A DNA stretch of 64,000 nucleotides from Luteimonas salinisoli (GTDB lineage Bacteria > Pseudomonadota > Gammaproteobacteria > Xanthomonadales > Xanthomonadaceae), in contig NZ_JACCKA010000088.1 in NCBI RefSeq assembly GCF_013425525.1, forward strand, positions 1-64,000, read 5' to 3'. This document shows positions 33,414 to 44,573 of this stretch, piece by piece. Under the pieces are notes generated by a model. It did no database searches. It had not been told where the DNA came from and worked only from the letters and a program-made list of their open reading frames with translations. How positions within the stretch are numbered: the stretch's first letter is position 1; the number at the start of each line of letters is the position of its first letter. A program made the position numbers and the translations under genes.

Positions 33414-34145
33414 ATGGTCCCGCAGCACGCCCACGCACACGCCCGCCCGCACTCCCGCGCACACGCCCATGCAGCGCCGTCCGTACGCGGCGCCCCTCCG
33501 CACCCGGACCCGGTGCGCATCGCCGGGATCAGCGGCACCCTGCTGCTCAACATCGTCGCCCTGGCCCTGCTGCTGGTTCCGATGGCCAACCCGGGGCTGA
33601 TCGCGCCGCCGGAGGCCGGCCAGCTCGAAATGCGCTGGATCGAGCCGCGGCCGCTGCCGCCGGATCCACCGCCGCCACAGGTGGAGGTGATGCCGCAGCA
33701 GCCCGTGCCCCCGCAGATCCGGACCCATTCCCCGCCCCGGGTCGAGGCGCCGGCGATCGCGCCGGTGGTGGTGGATACGGGCCCGCTTGCCGCCACCCCG
33801 ATCGTCGAGCCGCTGCCGGCGGGACCGCAAGCCCCGGCATTCGACGACCCGGCGACTCCGGCGCAGGGCATGCGGCTGGAATACGCCAGCGCCCCGGCGC
33901 CACGCTATCCGAACGAAGCGCTCGCCAAGGGCCTGCAGGGCACGGTACTGCTCGAAGTCCTGGTCGACGTCGACGGCACGCCGATCGAGGTGCGCATCCA
34001 CCAGAGCAGCGGCCATCGCGTGCTCGACGCCAGCGCACGCCGCCACGTGCTGCGCAACTGGCGGTTCCGGCCGGCCGTACGCGACGGGCAGCCGGTGCAG
34101 GCGATCGGCCTGGTGCCGATCGACTTCAGCCTGGAGCGGGGATGA
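33414..34145 (+). CDS. TonB-like energy transducer
   Basis: 243 residues from ATG 33414 with GGAGGTGG upstream. A His/Ala/Arg-rich cytoplasmic N-terminus (HAHAHARPHSRAHAHAA), one TM (IAGISGTLLLNIVALALLLV, about 38-57), a Pro-rich periplasmic linker (PRPLPPDPPPPQVEVMPQQP) and the C-terminal TonB domain (ARYPNEALAKGLQGTVLLEV-like PRYPNEALAKGLQGTVLLEV, NWRFRPAVRDGQPV). Transmits proton-motive force to outer-membrane receptors; no exbB, exbD or TonB receptor is adjacent, so the partner is unknown. Converges with rlmH with 4 bases between stops. Confidence 0.9.
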   Translation: MVPQHAHAHARPHSRAHAHAAPSVRGAPPHPDPVRIAGISGTLLLNIVALALLLVPMANPGLIAPPEAGQLEMRWIEPRPLPPDPPPPQVEVMPQQPVPPQIRTHSPPRVEAPAIAPVVVDTGPLAATPIVEPLPAGPQAPAFDDPATPAQGMRLEYASAPAPRYPNEALAKGLQGTVLLEVLVDVDGTPIEVRIHQSSGHRVLDASARRHVLRNWRFRPAVRDGQPVQAIGLVPIDFSLERG

Positions 34146-34149
34146 GCCG

Positions 34150-34620
34150 CTAGGCGCGGTGGTAGGGGTGGTTGGCGAGCATCGCAGCGGCGCGGTAGAG
34201 CTGCTCGGCGGCGACCAGGCGCACCAGCATGTGCGGCAGGGTCAGCGGGCCCAGCGACCAGCGCTCGTCGGCGCGCGCCAGCACCTCCGGGGCATGGCCC
34301 TCGGGGCCGCCGACCAGCAGCGCCAGGTCGCGCCCCAGGCCACGCCAGTGCTCGAGCCGCTGCGCCAGTTGCTCCGAACTGTAGTCGCGGCCGCGGCCGT
34401 CCAGCGCCACTACCTGGGCTTGCCTGGGCAGCGCCGCCAGCACCCGCGCGCCTTCGTCGTGCATCGCGCGCGCGGCGTCGCGGCCCTTGCCGCGCAGGCC
34501 GGGCTCGATCTCGACCAGTTCCAGCGGCAGCCAGTGCGACAGCCGCTTGCGGTACTCGGCGAAGCCTTCGGCCACCCACGCGGGCGGTCGCTCGCCAACG
34601 GCGACCAGCCGCGCCTTCAA
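34150..34620 (-). CDS. rlmH: 23S rRNA (pseudouridine1915-N3)-methyltransferase
   Basis: SPOUT methyltransferase acting on m3-psi1915 in the 50S subunit. 156 residues from TTG 34620, the family length, giving KARLVAVGERPPAWVAEGFAEY at the N-terminus. ELVEIEPGLRGKG, LALLVGGPEGH and LPHMLVRLVAAEQLYRA are diagnostic. No ATG fits; the TTG overlaps the rsfS stop (TTGA), a strong sign of coupled translation. Confidence 0.95.
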   Translation of the reverse strand: MKARLVAVGERPPAWVAEGFAEYRKRLSHWLPLELVEIEPGLRGKGRDAARAMHDEGARVLAALPRQAQVVALDGRGRDYSSEQLAQRLEHWRGLGRDLALLVGGPEGHAPEVLARADERWSLGPLTLPHMLVRLVAAEQLYRAAAMLANHPYHRA

Positions 34621-35033
34621 CGCGGGGCGGCACTCCCGCCGTCGCCATCCTCCGGCGGCTGGTCGCCGACCGTCCACAGGCGCTCGAGCGCGTAGAACTC
34701 GCGGATCCGCGGCAGCATGACGTGCACCACGACGTCGCCGAGATCGACCAGCACCCATTCCGCCTCGCGCTCGCCCTCGACGCCGAGCGGCTGCACGTCG
34801 AGACGCTTGGCGTATCGGACCACTTCCTCGGCGATCGACTTGACGTGGCGGCTGGAGGTGCCCGAGGCCACCACCATGTAGTCGCAGACGCTGGTCTTGC
34901 CGCGCACGTCGATCTCGACGACGTCCTTGGCCTTGAGCTCGTCGATGGCGTTGCGCACGTGCGCGAGCAGCACCTCGACGGGCGGCGGCGGATCGGGAAG
35001 GCGGGTCTTGATGACGTGTGCGGGGCTGGTCAA
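34617..35033 (-). CDS. rsfS: Ribosomal silencing factor RsfS
   Basis: Binds L14 and blocks subunit joining under nutrient limitation. 138 residues from TTG 35033; the frame runs upstream but into promoter DNA. KTRLPDPPPPVEVLLAHV, DVRGKTSVCDYMVVASGTSS and DLGDVVVHVMLPRIREFYAL are typical. Both this gene and rlmH appear to start with TTG. Downstream of nadD, as usual. Confidence 0.94.
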   Translation of the reverse strand: MTSPAHVIKTRLPDPPPPVEVLLAHVRNAIDELKAKDVVEIDVRGKTSVCDYMVVASGTSSRHVKSIAEEVVRYAKRLDVQPLGVEGEREAEWVLVDLGDVVVHVMLPRIREFYALERLWTVGDQPPEDGDGGSAAPR

Positions 35034-35060
35034 AGCGCTGGACTCTGGGATGAGCGGCGG

Positions 35061-35066
35061 ATTATA
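35061..35066 (-). promoter_or_regulatory. Probable -10 box (TATAAT) for rsfS-rlmH
   Basis: On the minus strand CCGCTATAATCCGCCG lies 28 bases before the rsfS TTG and overlaps the nadD stop region. The same word occurs before frr. No clear -35 is visible. Confidence 0.55.
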
Positions 35067-35751
35067 GCGGAGCGGCCGTGTCGCCACCGTCACGATACAG
35101 GCCGTGGCGGTCGATGTAGCCGGCCACGGGCGCGGGGACCAGCGCACGCCAGTCGCCGCCGGCGGCGACCAGCGCGCGCAGGCCGGTGGCCGATTCGCCG
35201 CTCAGCGGCTGGCCCAGGCGGAGGATGCGGCCGGCCGGCCCGCCTTCCAGCGCCGCGGGGTCCGCGCATCCGCGCGCGTCGAGTTCGGCCGCCAACGGTG
35301 CGGGCAGATCGTCGAGCGCGTTTCCGGCACGCTCGGCGACCACCAGGTGGGCAAGGCTGAACAGATCGCGCCAATCCTTCCACGACATCAGCCCGGCGAA
35401 GCTGTCGGCACCCATCAGCAACGCCACCGGGGCGGCCGGTTCTGCGCGACGCAGCGCGCGCAGGGTATCGACCGTGTAGCTGCGGCCGTCGCGCTCCAGC
35501 TCGCGCAGATCCACGCTCAGGCCGGGCTCTTCCGCCACCGCCAGCCGCAGCATCGCCGCGCGGTGCCGCGCGTCGGCGCCCGGCGGCGGCCGGTGCGGCG
35601 GGTCGGCCGCCGGCATCATCCGGACCGGGCGGCGCAGGCGATCGCGCGCGGCACGGGCGATGGCCAGGTGGCCGTTGTGCACAGGGTCGAAGGTGCCGCC
35701 GTACAGCAGCAGCAGTCCCGGGCGCCCGGATGTCTCGACGGCGCCGCTCAT
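35062..35751 (-). CDS. nadD: Nicotinate-nucleotide adenylyltransferase
   Basis: Adenylates nicotinate mononucleotide in NAD synthesis. 229 residues. Nucleotidyltransferase motif LLYGGTFDPVHNGHLAIA near residue 15, PPHRPPPGADARHR and the C-terminal SGESATGLRALVAAGGDW (the usual SST[EAK]LR site is SGESATGLR here). Starts about 65 bases after holA ends. Lengths and motifs are normal. Confidence 0.95.
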   Translation of the reverse strand: MSGAVETSGRPGLLLLYGGTFDPVHNGHLAIARAARDRLRRPVRMMPAADPPHRPPPGADARHRAAMLRLAVAEEPGLSVDLRELERDGRSYTVDTLRALRRAEPAAPVALLMGADSFAGLMSWKDWRDLFSLAHLVVAERAGNALDDLPAPLAAELDARGCADPAALEGGPAGRILRLGQPLSGESATGLRALVAAGGDWRALVPAPVAGYIDRHGLYRDGGDTAAPL

Positions 35752-35815
35752 GCTACGGACCCCACCTGCGCGCTGCGGCGGGCGGATCGCGGCCGCCGCG
35801 GATGGACCCGCACGG

Positions 35816-36850
35816 TCATCCCTGCCCGAGCAGCGTCATCGCGCGCGGCTCGGCGACCGCCAGCAGCAGGCGCTCGAGCACCTGCCAGGCATCCCCGGCG
35901 GCGCGGCCCTTGGCGATGCGGTCGATGCGCCCTGCCTCGGCCAGGAACCGCTCCCACCGGCCGGCGCCGTGGCGCTGCAGCGCGCGCCGGTACACCGCCT
36001 GTTTCGATTCCCAGACCCGCTGCGCGCGGAACTCTCCGGCCAGGTTGCCTCCGCGCGCCTGCACCTGCGCCAGCGCGGCGGCGCGCTGCAGTTCCATCAC
36101 CACCATGCCCATCAGCGCCGGCACCGCCTCGCCCTCGGCCCGCAGGCCGCCGAGCATGCGCGAGACCTGCGCGGGCTGGCCGTTGAGCGCGGCGTCGACC
36201 AGGCGGAAGACGTCGTAGCGCGCGGCATCGGCCACCAGCGCTTCCATGCGCGCGGCATCGAGGGGGGTGCCGTCGGCGAGCAGCGCCAGCTTGTCGATCT
36301 CCTGCGCCGCGGCCAGCAGGTTGCCCTCGACCCGCTCGGCCAGGCGCAGCACCGCGTCGCGGTCCGCGGCCACGCCGCGGCTGCGCAGGCGCCGCTCGAT
36401 CCATTCGGCCATCTCGTGCGGCTTGACCGCCCAGGCCACCACCACGTGGCCGATCCGTCCGATCGCCTCGCTCCACTTGCCGCCGTGCTGGCGGCTCCAC
36501 TCGCCGCCGGTGACCAGCAGCAGCACGTCGGCCGGCGGATCCGCGCAGAACCCGGCGATAGCCGCCGATCCCTCCTTGCCCGGCTTGCAGGTCGGCAGGC
36601 GCACCTCGACGACGCGTCGGGTGGCGAACAGGCTGGGTGCGCGAAACGTCGCCTCGACGGCGCCCCAGTCGAAGCCGCGGCCGTCGGCCTCGAAGACCTC
36701 GCGCTCGGCATAGCCCTCGGCTCTCGCCTTCGCACGCACCGCGTCGGCCGCCTCCAGCACCCGCAGCGGCTCCGGGCCGGCGATCAGGTACGCCGGGCTC
36801 AGCGTCCCGCCCTCGAGCTGGGCCGCCAGGCGTTCCGGGGTCAGTTCCAC
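35816..36850 (-). CDS. holA: DNA polymerase III delta subunit
   Basis: Clamp-loader subunit that opens the beta clamp. 344 residues, family length. AYLIAGPEPLRVLEAADAVR at the N-terminus, LLLVTGGEWSRQHGGKWSEA, then WIERRLRSRGVAADRDAVLRL and VEGNLLAAAQEIDKLALL. Order leuS-lptE-holA-nadD is the standard gammaproteobacterial arrangement. Confidence 0.95.
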   Translation of the reverse strand: MELTPERLAAQLEGGTLSPAYLIAGPEPLRVLEAADAVRAKARAEGYAEREVFEADGRGFDWGAVEATFRAPSLFATRRVVEVRLPTCKPGKEGSAAIAGFCADPPADVLLLVTGGEWSRQHGGKWSEAIGRIGHVVVAWAVKPHEMAEWIERRLRSRGVAADRDAVLRLAERVEGNLLAAAQEIDKLALLADGTPLDAARMEALVADAARYDVFRLVDAALNGQPAQVSRMLGGLRAEGEAVPALMGMVVMELQRAAALAQVQARGGNLAGEFRAQRVWESKQAVYRRALQRHGAGRWERFLAEAGRIDRIAKGRAAGDAWQVLERLLLAVAEPRAMTLLGQG

Positions 36851-36881
36851 GGCGGGGGCGGGATGCGGGCGGCTGCCGCGG

Positions 36882-37388
36882 TCACGGCATCGGCTGGCGC
36901 GAAGCGCCGTCGATGCGGCGGATGATCGAAGCGGTCATCTCGCGCTCCAGCTCGCGCCCGAGCAGGTCGCGCTCGCTGTCGGTACCGATCAGGTCGTCGG
37001 GGCTGGCGATGTAGTCGCGCGCCAGTTCGACCGCCTGCTGCGGCACGATGTCCTCGCCGTCGGCGTCCCGCAGGCTGAAGACCACCGCATAGCGCAGGGC
37101 GTACTCCTGTGCCCGGCCGCGGGCGTCGATGCTGATCGGCGTGGACGCCCATCGCTCCGAAAGGATCGCCAGCGTGGCCACGTCCCCGCGCTCGCGGCTG
37201 GCGCGGCTGACGTCCGCCCCGGCGCGCGCGAGCGACTGCACCAGCGCCTCGGGCAGCGGGCTGTACGGGTCCCGCGCCACCACCTGGATCGGGCCGAGAT
37301 CGGGCGGCAGCGACAGCGCGCTGCGCAGATGGAAGCCGCAGGCCGCCAGGGCCAGGGCGAGGAACGCGAGAGCGATGGACCGGATCAT
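36882..37388 (-). CDS. lptE: LPS-assembly lipoprotein LptE
   Basis: Outer-membrane lipoprotein that plugs the LptD barrel and delivers LPS to the surface. 168 residues from ATG 37388; lipoprotein signal ALAFLALALAACGFHLR with lipobox LAAC (Cys about 17). CGFHLRSALSLPPDL and the following alpha/beta core match LptE. Lies between leuS (47 bases) and holA (31 bases). Confidence 0.95.
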   Translation of the reverse strand: MIRSIALAFLALALAACGFHLRSALSLPPDLGPIQVVARDPYSPLPEALVQSLARAGADVSRASRERGDVATLAILSERWASTPISIDARGRAQEYALRYAVVFSLRDADGEDIVPQQAVELARDYIASPDDLIGTDSERDLLGRELEREMTASIIRRIDGASRQPMP

Positions 37389-37435
37389 GGCCGGAGTCTG
37401 GCCGAGGCGGCGGCTGGCGGCAAGATCATCGCGGT

Positions 37436-40198
<2,763 letters not shown>

Positions 40199-40341
40199 CG
40201 CGGGACGAGGACCGGCAAGCGTACCGCAGCGCAACACGCCCCGCCACGCGCCGGCGCGGGGGCCTTCCCCGGGCCTGGCCCCGGCCCCGGCGCCGGCCGC
40301 GCTGTGCTTCAATTCACGCCTCTTCACCGGGGAACCACACC

Positions 40342-41649
40342 ATGTCCGTACCCAACGTCCGCGCCGCGCTCGCTGCCCTGGCCCTGCTCCTCCCCGTCGC
40401 CGCGGCGGCGGCCGGGCCCAGCGCCGTGCACTGCGGCAAGTTGTTCGACGCGCGCAGCGGGCGGATGCTGGGGCCGCACACGATCCTGGTGCGCGACGGC
40501 CGCATCGACTCGCTGGTCTCCGGCGGCAATGCCAGCGTCCAGGGCGTCGAGGACATCGACCTGCGCGACCGCGTCTGTCTGCCCGGCTGGACCGACCTGC
40601 ACGTGCACCTGGGTTCGCAATCGAGCCCGCAGAGCTATTCGGAGGGGTTCCGGCTGGACCCGGTGGACTACGCGTTCCGCGCGGTCGGCTACGCCGAGAA
40701 GACCCTGCTGGCCGGCTTCACCAGCGTCCGCGACCTCGGCGGCGAGGTCGCGCCGCACCTGCGCGACGCGATCAATCAGGGCCTGGTGCGGGGGCCGCGG
40801 ATCTTCGCCGCCGGCAAGTCCATCGCCACCACCGGCGGCCATGCGGATCCCAGCAACGGCTACAACTCGATGTTGTCGCACCTCATGGGCCCGCCGGGTC
40901 CGACCGAAGGGGTGATCAACTCGGCCGACGACGCGCGTCAGGCGGTGCGCCAGCGCTACAAGGACGGCAGCGACGTGATCAAGATCACCGCCACCGGCGG
41001 AGTGCTCTCCTACGCCCGCTCCGGCGACGCTCCGCAGTTCACCGAGGACGAGGTGCGCGCGGTGGTCGAAACCGCCCGCGACTACGGCTACCGCGTCGCC
41101 GCCCACGCCCACGGCACCGAGGGCATGCTGCGCGCGGTCGAGGCGGGAGTGACCAGCATCGAGCACGGCACTCACATGACCGACGAGGTGATGCGGCTGA
41201 TGAAGCAGCGCGGTACCTGGTACGTACCGACCATCCACGCCGGCCGCTTCGTCGCCGACAAGGCGAAAGAGGACGGTTACTTTCCGGAGATCGTGCGGCC
41301 CAAGGCCGCGGCCATCGGCGCGCAGATCCAGGAGACCTTCGCCCGCGCCTGGCGCGCCGGCGTGCCGATCGCCTTCGGCACCGACATGGGCGTAGGCCCT
41401 CACGGCGACAACGCGCGCGAGTTCCTCTACATGGTCGAGGCCGGCATGCCTGCCGCCGAGGCCCTGCAGGCGGCCACCGTGCACGCCGCCGAGGTGCTGG
41501 GCGTGGACGACCAGGGCGTGATCGCGCCGGGCCGTCGCGCCGACATCATCGCCCTGGCGGCCGATCCGCTGGAGGACATCCAGGCCGTGCTCGACGTGCG
41601 CTTCGTGATGAAGGACGGCGAGGTGTTTCTCGGCCCCGGGACCCGATGA
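40342..41649 (+). CDS. Secreted metal-dependent amidohydrolase (imidazolonepropionase/prolidase-like)
   Basis: 435 residues with a signal peptide (residues 1-24, [14 protein letters not shown]). TIM-barrel amidohydrolase: metal HxH in [10 protein letters not shown], the carboxylated-lysine position in [22 protein letters not shown] and the catalytic Asp in [12 protein letters not shown]. Sequence resembles the periplasmic Xaa-Pro/Xaa-Arg dipeptidase-type amidohydrolases of this superfamily; substrate is not known. GGGGAACC ribosome binding site upstream. Stop overlaps the next gene (ATGA). Confidence 0.92.
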   Translation: MSVPNVRAALAALALLLPVAAAAAGPSAVHCGKLFDARSGRMLGPHTILVRDGRIDSLVSGGNASVQGVEDIDLRDRVCLPGWTDLHVHLGSQSSPQSYSEGFRLDPVDYAFRAVGYAEKTLLAGFTSVRDLGGEVAPHLRDAINQGLVRGPRIFAAGKSIATTGGHADPSNGYNSMLSHLMGPPGPTEGVINSADDARQAVRQRYKDGSDVIKITATGGVLSYARSGDAPQFTEDEVRAVVETARDYGYRVAAHAHGTEGMLRAVEAGVTSIEHGTHMTDEVMRLMKQRGTWYVPTIHAGRFVADKAKEDGYFPEIVRPKAAAIGAQIQETFARAWRAGVPIAFGTDMGVGPHGDNAREFLYMVEAGMPAAEALQAATVHAAEVLGVDDQGVIAPGRRADIIALAADPLEDIQAVLDVRFVMKDGEVFLGPGTR

Positions 41650-41897
41650 GCGCGGAATGGCTCGGCTACGCGGCAGCGGTGCTCACCAGCATCGCCTTCG
41701 TGCCGCAGGCGATCAAGACGGTGCGCAGCCGCGATACCCGCAGCATCTCGCTCGGCATGTACGTGGTGTTCACCGTCGGGGTGGGGTTCTGGTTCGCCTA
41801 TGGCGTGGCGCTGATGTCCTGGCCGATGATCCTCGCCAACAGCGTCACCTTCGCGCTGGCGGCGACCATCCTCGGGCTCAAGCTGCGCTACGGTTGA
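41646..41897 (+). CDS. SemiSWEET-type PQ-loop transporter
   Basis: 83 residues forming three TM helices (MtN3/saliva half-unit). PQ motif in [17 protein letters not shown], then [21 protein letters not shown] and [18 protein letters not shown]. SemiSWEETs dimerise and pass small sugars across the inner membrane. ATGA overlap with the amidohydrolase suggests co-translation. Its last 20 bases overlap the convergent DUF998-like gene. Confidence 0.93.
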   Translation: MSAEWLGYAAAVLTSIAFVPQAIKTVRSRDTRSISLGMYVVFTVGVGFWFAYGVALMSWPMILANSVTFALAATILGLKLRYG

Positions 41898-42483
41898 GCG
41901 CGGCCGCCAGCCGCCACGGCGCCAGCGCCAGCCAGCCGAACCAGGCCGCGAACGCCAGCCGCTGCGCCAGCGCCGGCGGCAGCGACTCGAGCGGCGCCAG
42001 CGCCAGCCCAGCGACCGCTGCCGCCGCCACCGGCCCGGCGATCCGCAGCCGCGGCACCGCCGCCAGCAGCAGCGCTCCGGGTACGAAAGCCACCCACCAC
42101 AGCGTCCAGGCGCTGCCGTGCAGCCGGCCGCTGCCGCCGTCGAGTTCGCGCAGGTCCAGCGGCAGGAACCCCTGCGCGGCGAACGCCAGCGTCGAGAGCA
42201 GCAACAGGCGCGCGCCGATGCGCGGAGCCCATCCCGACGCCGGCGGCAGATCGCGGTAGACCGCGAGCGCCGCTACCGCCGCCAGCAGTCCGGGCAGCGC
42301 CAGCCCCAGCGCGTTGAACGCCGTCGCGCCCGGCACGCCGCGGGCACCGAGCAGCGCCACGGGGTGCAGCAGGTGCGAATAGCCCTGCGGCAGCAGCGCG
42401 AAGCCCGCCACCGCTCCGGCGAACAGCACCCCCGCCAGCCATCCCGCATGCCGGGCCATCGACCACCAACGGTTGACCGTCAC
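41878..42483 (-). CDS. DUF998-like integral membrane protein
   Basis: 201 residues from GTG 42483, with GGAGGAAA directly upstream. Five or six hydrophobic segments; the pattern GVLFAGAVAGFALLPQGYSHLLHPVALLG, ARLLLLSTLAFAAQGFLPLD resembles DUF998 (YdiM-like) proteins, whose role is unknown. Ala/Leu rich. Faces the cnoX-like gene from a divergent position (140 bases between starts) and overlaps the SemiSWEET 3' end. Confidence 0.72.
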   Translation of the reverse strand: MTVNRWWSMARHAGWLAGVLFAGAVAGFALLPQGYSHLLHPVALLGARGVPGATAFNALGLALPGLLAAVAALAVYRDLPPASGWAPRIGARLLLLSTLAFAAQGFLPLDLRELDGGSGRLHGSAWTLWWVAFVPGALLLAAVPRLRIAGPVAAAAVAGLALAPLESLPPALAQRLAFAAWFGWLALAPWRLAAALNRSAA

Positions 42484-42623
42484 GTTTCCTCCGGATTCTC
42501 GCGCACGCCCGGCGCGCGCGGGCGAAGTCCGCCCGGCGCCGGCGGCGACCGGCCGCACCGCAGGCGGTTGGATTCGCCGCCATCTGGCACCATCTGCTCC
42601 TGACGCTATCAGGAAATCGCCGA

Positions 42624-43514
42624 ATGTCCGCAGAGTCCCCCGCCAATCCGCACGTCTTCGACGCCACCGCCGCCAATTTCGAGACCGAAGTGCTGCAGAA
42701 GTCGCTGCAGACTCCGGTCCTGATCGATTTCTGGGCCGAGTGGTGCGGGCCGTGCAAGACCCTGGGTCCGATCCTCGAGAAGCTGGCGGCCGAGTACAAC
42801 GGCGCCTTCCTGCTGGCCAAGGTGGACGTGGACAGCGAGCAGCAGCTCGCCGCGGCCTTCCAGGTGCGTTCGATTCCGACCGTGTTCCTGCTGGTCGGCG
42901 GCCAGCCCGTCGACGGTTTCCCGGGCGCCCTGCCGGAGGGGCAGCTGCGCGAGTTCCTGCAGCGCCACGGCATCGAGCCGGCAGCGCCGGCGCTGGCAGG
43001 GATCGAGGCCGCCGGCGCCGATGCGGCCCCGCCTCCCCCGCCCGACCCCCACACCGAGGTGCAGCGGCTGCGTCGCGAGGTGGAAGCCGCGCCGGATCGC
43101 GACGAGCTCAAGCTGGACCTCGCCCTCGCTCTGCTGCGTACCGGCGCGGCCGCCGAGGCCGAGGGGCTGCTCGACGCCCTGCCCGCCAACCTGGCCACCG
43201 ACGAGCGCAGCGTACGGGCGCGTGCGAGCCTGGGCTTCGCCGCACTGCTGCAGGACGCCCCGCCGCCGGAGACCCTGGAAGCGGCGGTCTCCGCCGATCC
43301 CGACGATCTGCGCGCCCGCCACCTGCTCGGCGCCCATCGCCTCGTCGCCGGGAACGCCGAGGCGGGCCTCGAACAGTTCATCGAGATGCTGCAGCGCGAT
43401 GCCGGATACGAGGATGGGCTGCCCAGGCGGGTGCTGATCGACGCTTTCCGCGTGATCGACGATGCCGCGCTGGTCGGCCGCTACCGCAGGCGCATGGCTT
43501 CGCTGCTGTTCTGA
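42624..43514 (+). CDS. cnoX: Thioredoxin-TPR co-chaperone (CnoX/YbbN-like)
   Basis: 296 residues: thioredoxin fold (residues ~10-115) with an intact active site FWAEWCGPCKTLGP, followed by a Pro-rich hinge (PPPPPDPHTE) and a TPR-like C-terminus (LKLDLALALLRTGAAAEAEGLL; RARHLLGAHRLVAGNAEAGLEQ). CnoX protects substrates from oxidative aggregation and hands them to GroEL or DnaK. The CGPC site is complete, unlike E. coli CnoX which is not an active oxidoreductase, so this protein may also reduce disulfides. Confidence 0.9.
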   Translation: MSAESPANPHVFDATAANFETEVLQKSLQTPVLIDFWAEWCGPCKTLGPILEKLAAEYNGAFLLAKVDVDSEQQLAAAFQVRSIPTVFLLVGGQPVDGFPGALPEGQLREFLQRHGIEPAAPALAGIEAAGADAAPPPPPDPHTEVQRLRREVEAAPDRDELKLDLALALLRTGAAAEAEGLLDALPANLATDERSVRARASLGFAALLQDAPPPETLEAAVSADPDDLRARHLLGAHRLVAGNAEAGLEQFIEMLQRDAGYEDGLPRRVLIDAFRVIDDAALVGRYRRRMASLLF

Positions 43515-43803
43515 GCCGCAGCCGGCAGGCGCGCGCCTGGGAGGCGCCCGGTGCTGCGGAACGCCTCGCCCCGCCGGCGATGCGGCGCCCCCCGACCGGG
43601 CATGGCAGCTCCCGTAGAGCCGAGCTTGCTCGGCTGCTCCGCCTCGGCTGCTCCGCCTCGGCTGCTCCGCCTCGGCTGCGCGGCCTCGGCTGCGCGGCCT
43701 CGGCTGCGCGGCCTCGGCAGTCGCGAAGCGAAGGGCGATTTCGCTCGACCGCGCGGGGGCGGGAGCCGCGCCGGGTGCTCGAATCCCGACCCCGCACGGT
43801 CCA
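43515..43803 (+). repeat. Intergenic tandem and dispersed repeats upstream of the DUF4442 gene
   Basis: The gap 43515-43852 has no gene. It holds six 14-base units at 43631-43714: CGGCTGCTCCGCCT three times, then CGGCTGCGCGGCCT three times, an exact tandem array with a period that cannot encode a simple peptide repeat. Next (about 43734-43790) is a copy of the TCGACCGCGCGGGGCGGGAG repeat that recurs at 49.45 and 49.61 kb. Confidence 0.85.
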
Positions 43804-43820
43804 TACCATCGCGTATGGTA
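43804..43820 (+). promoter_or_regulatory. Possible operator palindrome upstream of the DUF4442 gene
   Basis: TACCAT and ATGGTA form a 6-bp inverted repeat with a 5-base centre (CGCGT), 32 bases before the ATG, AT-rich relative to its surroundings. Could bind a dimeric repressor or overlap the promoter; no regulator is adjacent. Confidence 0.3.
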
Positions 43821-43852
43821 GCCTTGGATCCCGCCCATCGGCCTAGCCATCG

Positions 43853-44302
43853 ATGAAGCCCAGCACCCTGCGCCTGGTCATGAACCTGTGGCCGCCGTTC
43901 CTGTTCTCGGGCATCCACGTCGACCGCATCGGCGTCGACTGGCGCAGCGCCCGGGTCGAGCTGCGGATGCGTCCGTGGAACCGCAACTACGTGGGCACCC
44001 ACTTCGGCGGCAGCCTGTTCTCGATGACCGATCCGTTCTGGATGCTGCTGGTCAAGGAGTCGCTCGGGCGCGACTACATGGTCTGGGACCGCGCCGCGGA
44101 GATCGAATTCCTGAGCCCCGGGCGCGGCACGGTCCACGCGGAATTCGCCGTCGACGAGGACATCCTGCGCACGATGCGCCAGGCCACCGCCGGCGGCGAC
44201 AAGTACCTGCACTGGTTCGCCACCGACATCGTCGACGCCGCGGGCGAGGTGGTCGCGCGGCTGCGCAAGCAGATCTACGTGCGCCGCAAGAAAGGGCGCT
44301 AG
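43853..44302 (+). CDS. DUF4442 hot-dog-fold protein
   Basis: 149 residues. Hot-dog fold of the PaaI-like/DUF4442 group: NLWPPFLFSGIHVDRIGVDW, MRPWNRNYVGTHFGGSLFSM, and MVWDRAAEIEFLSPGRGTVH. Probably acts on an acyl-CoA or acyl-ACP thioester, but no catalytic activity is known for DUF4442. Preceded by a small inverted repeat and repeat-rich DNA. Confidence 0.88.
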   Translation: MKPSTLRLVMNLWPPFLFSGIHVDRIGVDWRSARVELRMRPWNRNYVGTHFGGSLFSMTDPFWMLLVKESLGRDYMVWDRAAEIEFLSPGRGTVHAEFAVDEDILRTMRQATAGGDKYLHWFATDIVDAAGEVVARLRKQIYVRRKKGR

Positions 44303-44523
44303 AAAAATCCCCAGTCCGCCGCCGGCTCGCGCAGTTCGGGGGGAAGCATCGCTCTCCACTCGTCCACTGCCGTCCCGTAGAGCGAGATCCTCAAGCCCGT
44401 CCCGTCGGGGGTGAACGCGAGGCCGCGCGCTGCTTCCGCGCACCGGCAGGCCCGCCATTCCCGCCTCGTCCTGCCATGCGCCCGAGCTCGCGCGCACGCT
44501 CCGGACCCGTGATCCGGGTTCAC
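44299..44523 (-). CDS. Doubtful small ORF opposite the DUF4442 and kinase genes
   Basis: 74 residues, Arg-rich at the start, with a protein-like tail (GLAFTPDGTGLRISLYGT, EWRAMLPPELREPAADWGFF). It fills the gap between DUF4442 and the kinase. No family, no clear ribosome binding site; it could be a decayed fragment or chance. Confidence 0.22.
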   Translation of the reverse strand: MNPDHGSGACARARAHGRTRREWRACRCAEAARGLAFTPDGTGLRISLYGTAVDEWRAMLPPELREPAADWGFF

Positions 44524-44573
44524 AAAGCCATGGCGCAGGATCGCTATGCTTCCCGATGGAGACAGGGGGCCGG

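Noticed and set aside
43770-43800. T-loop-like GCTCGAATCCCGAC suggesting a tRNA
   Set aside because: No acceptor or anticodon arms fold upstream; the word belongs to the dispersed GC repeat next to the tandem array.
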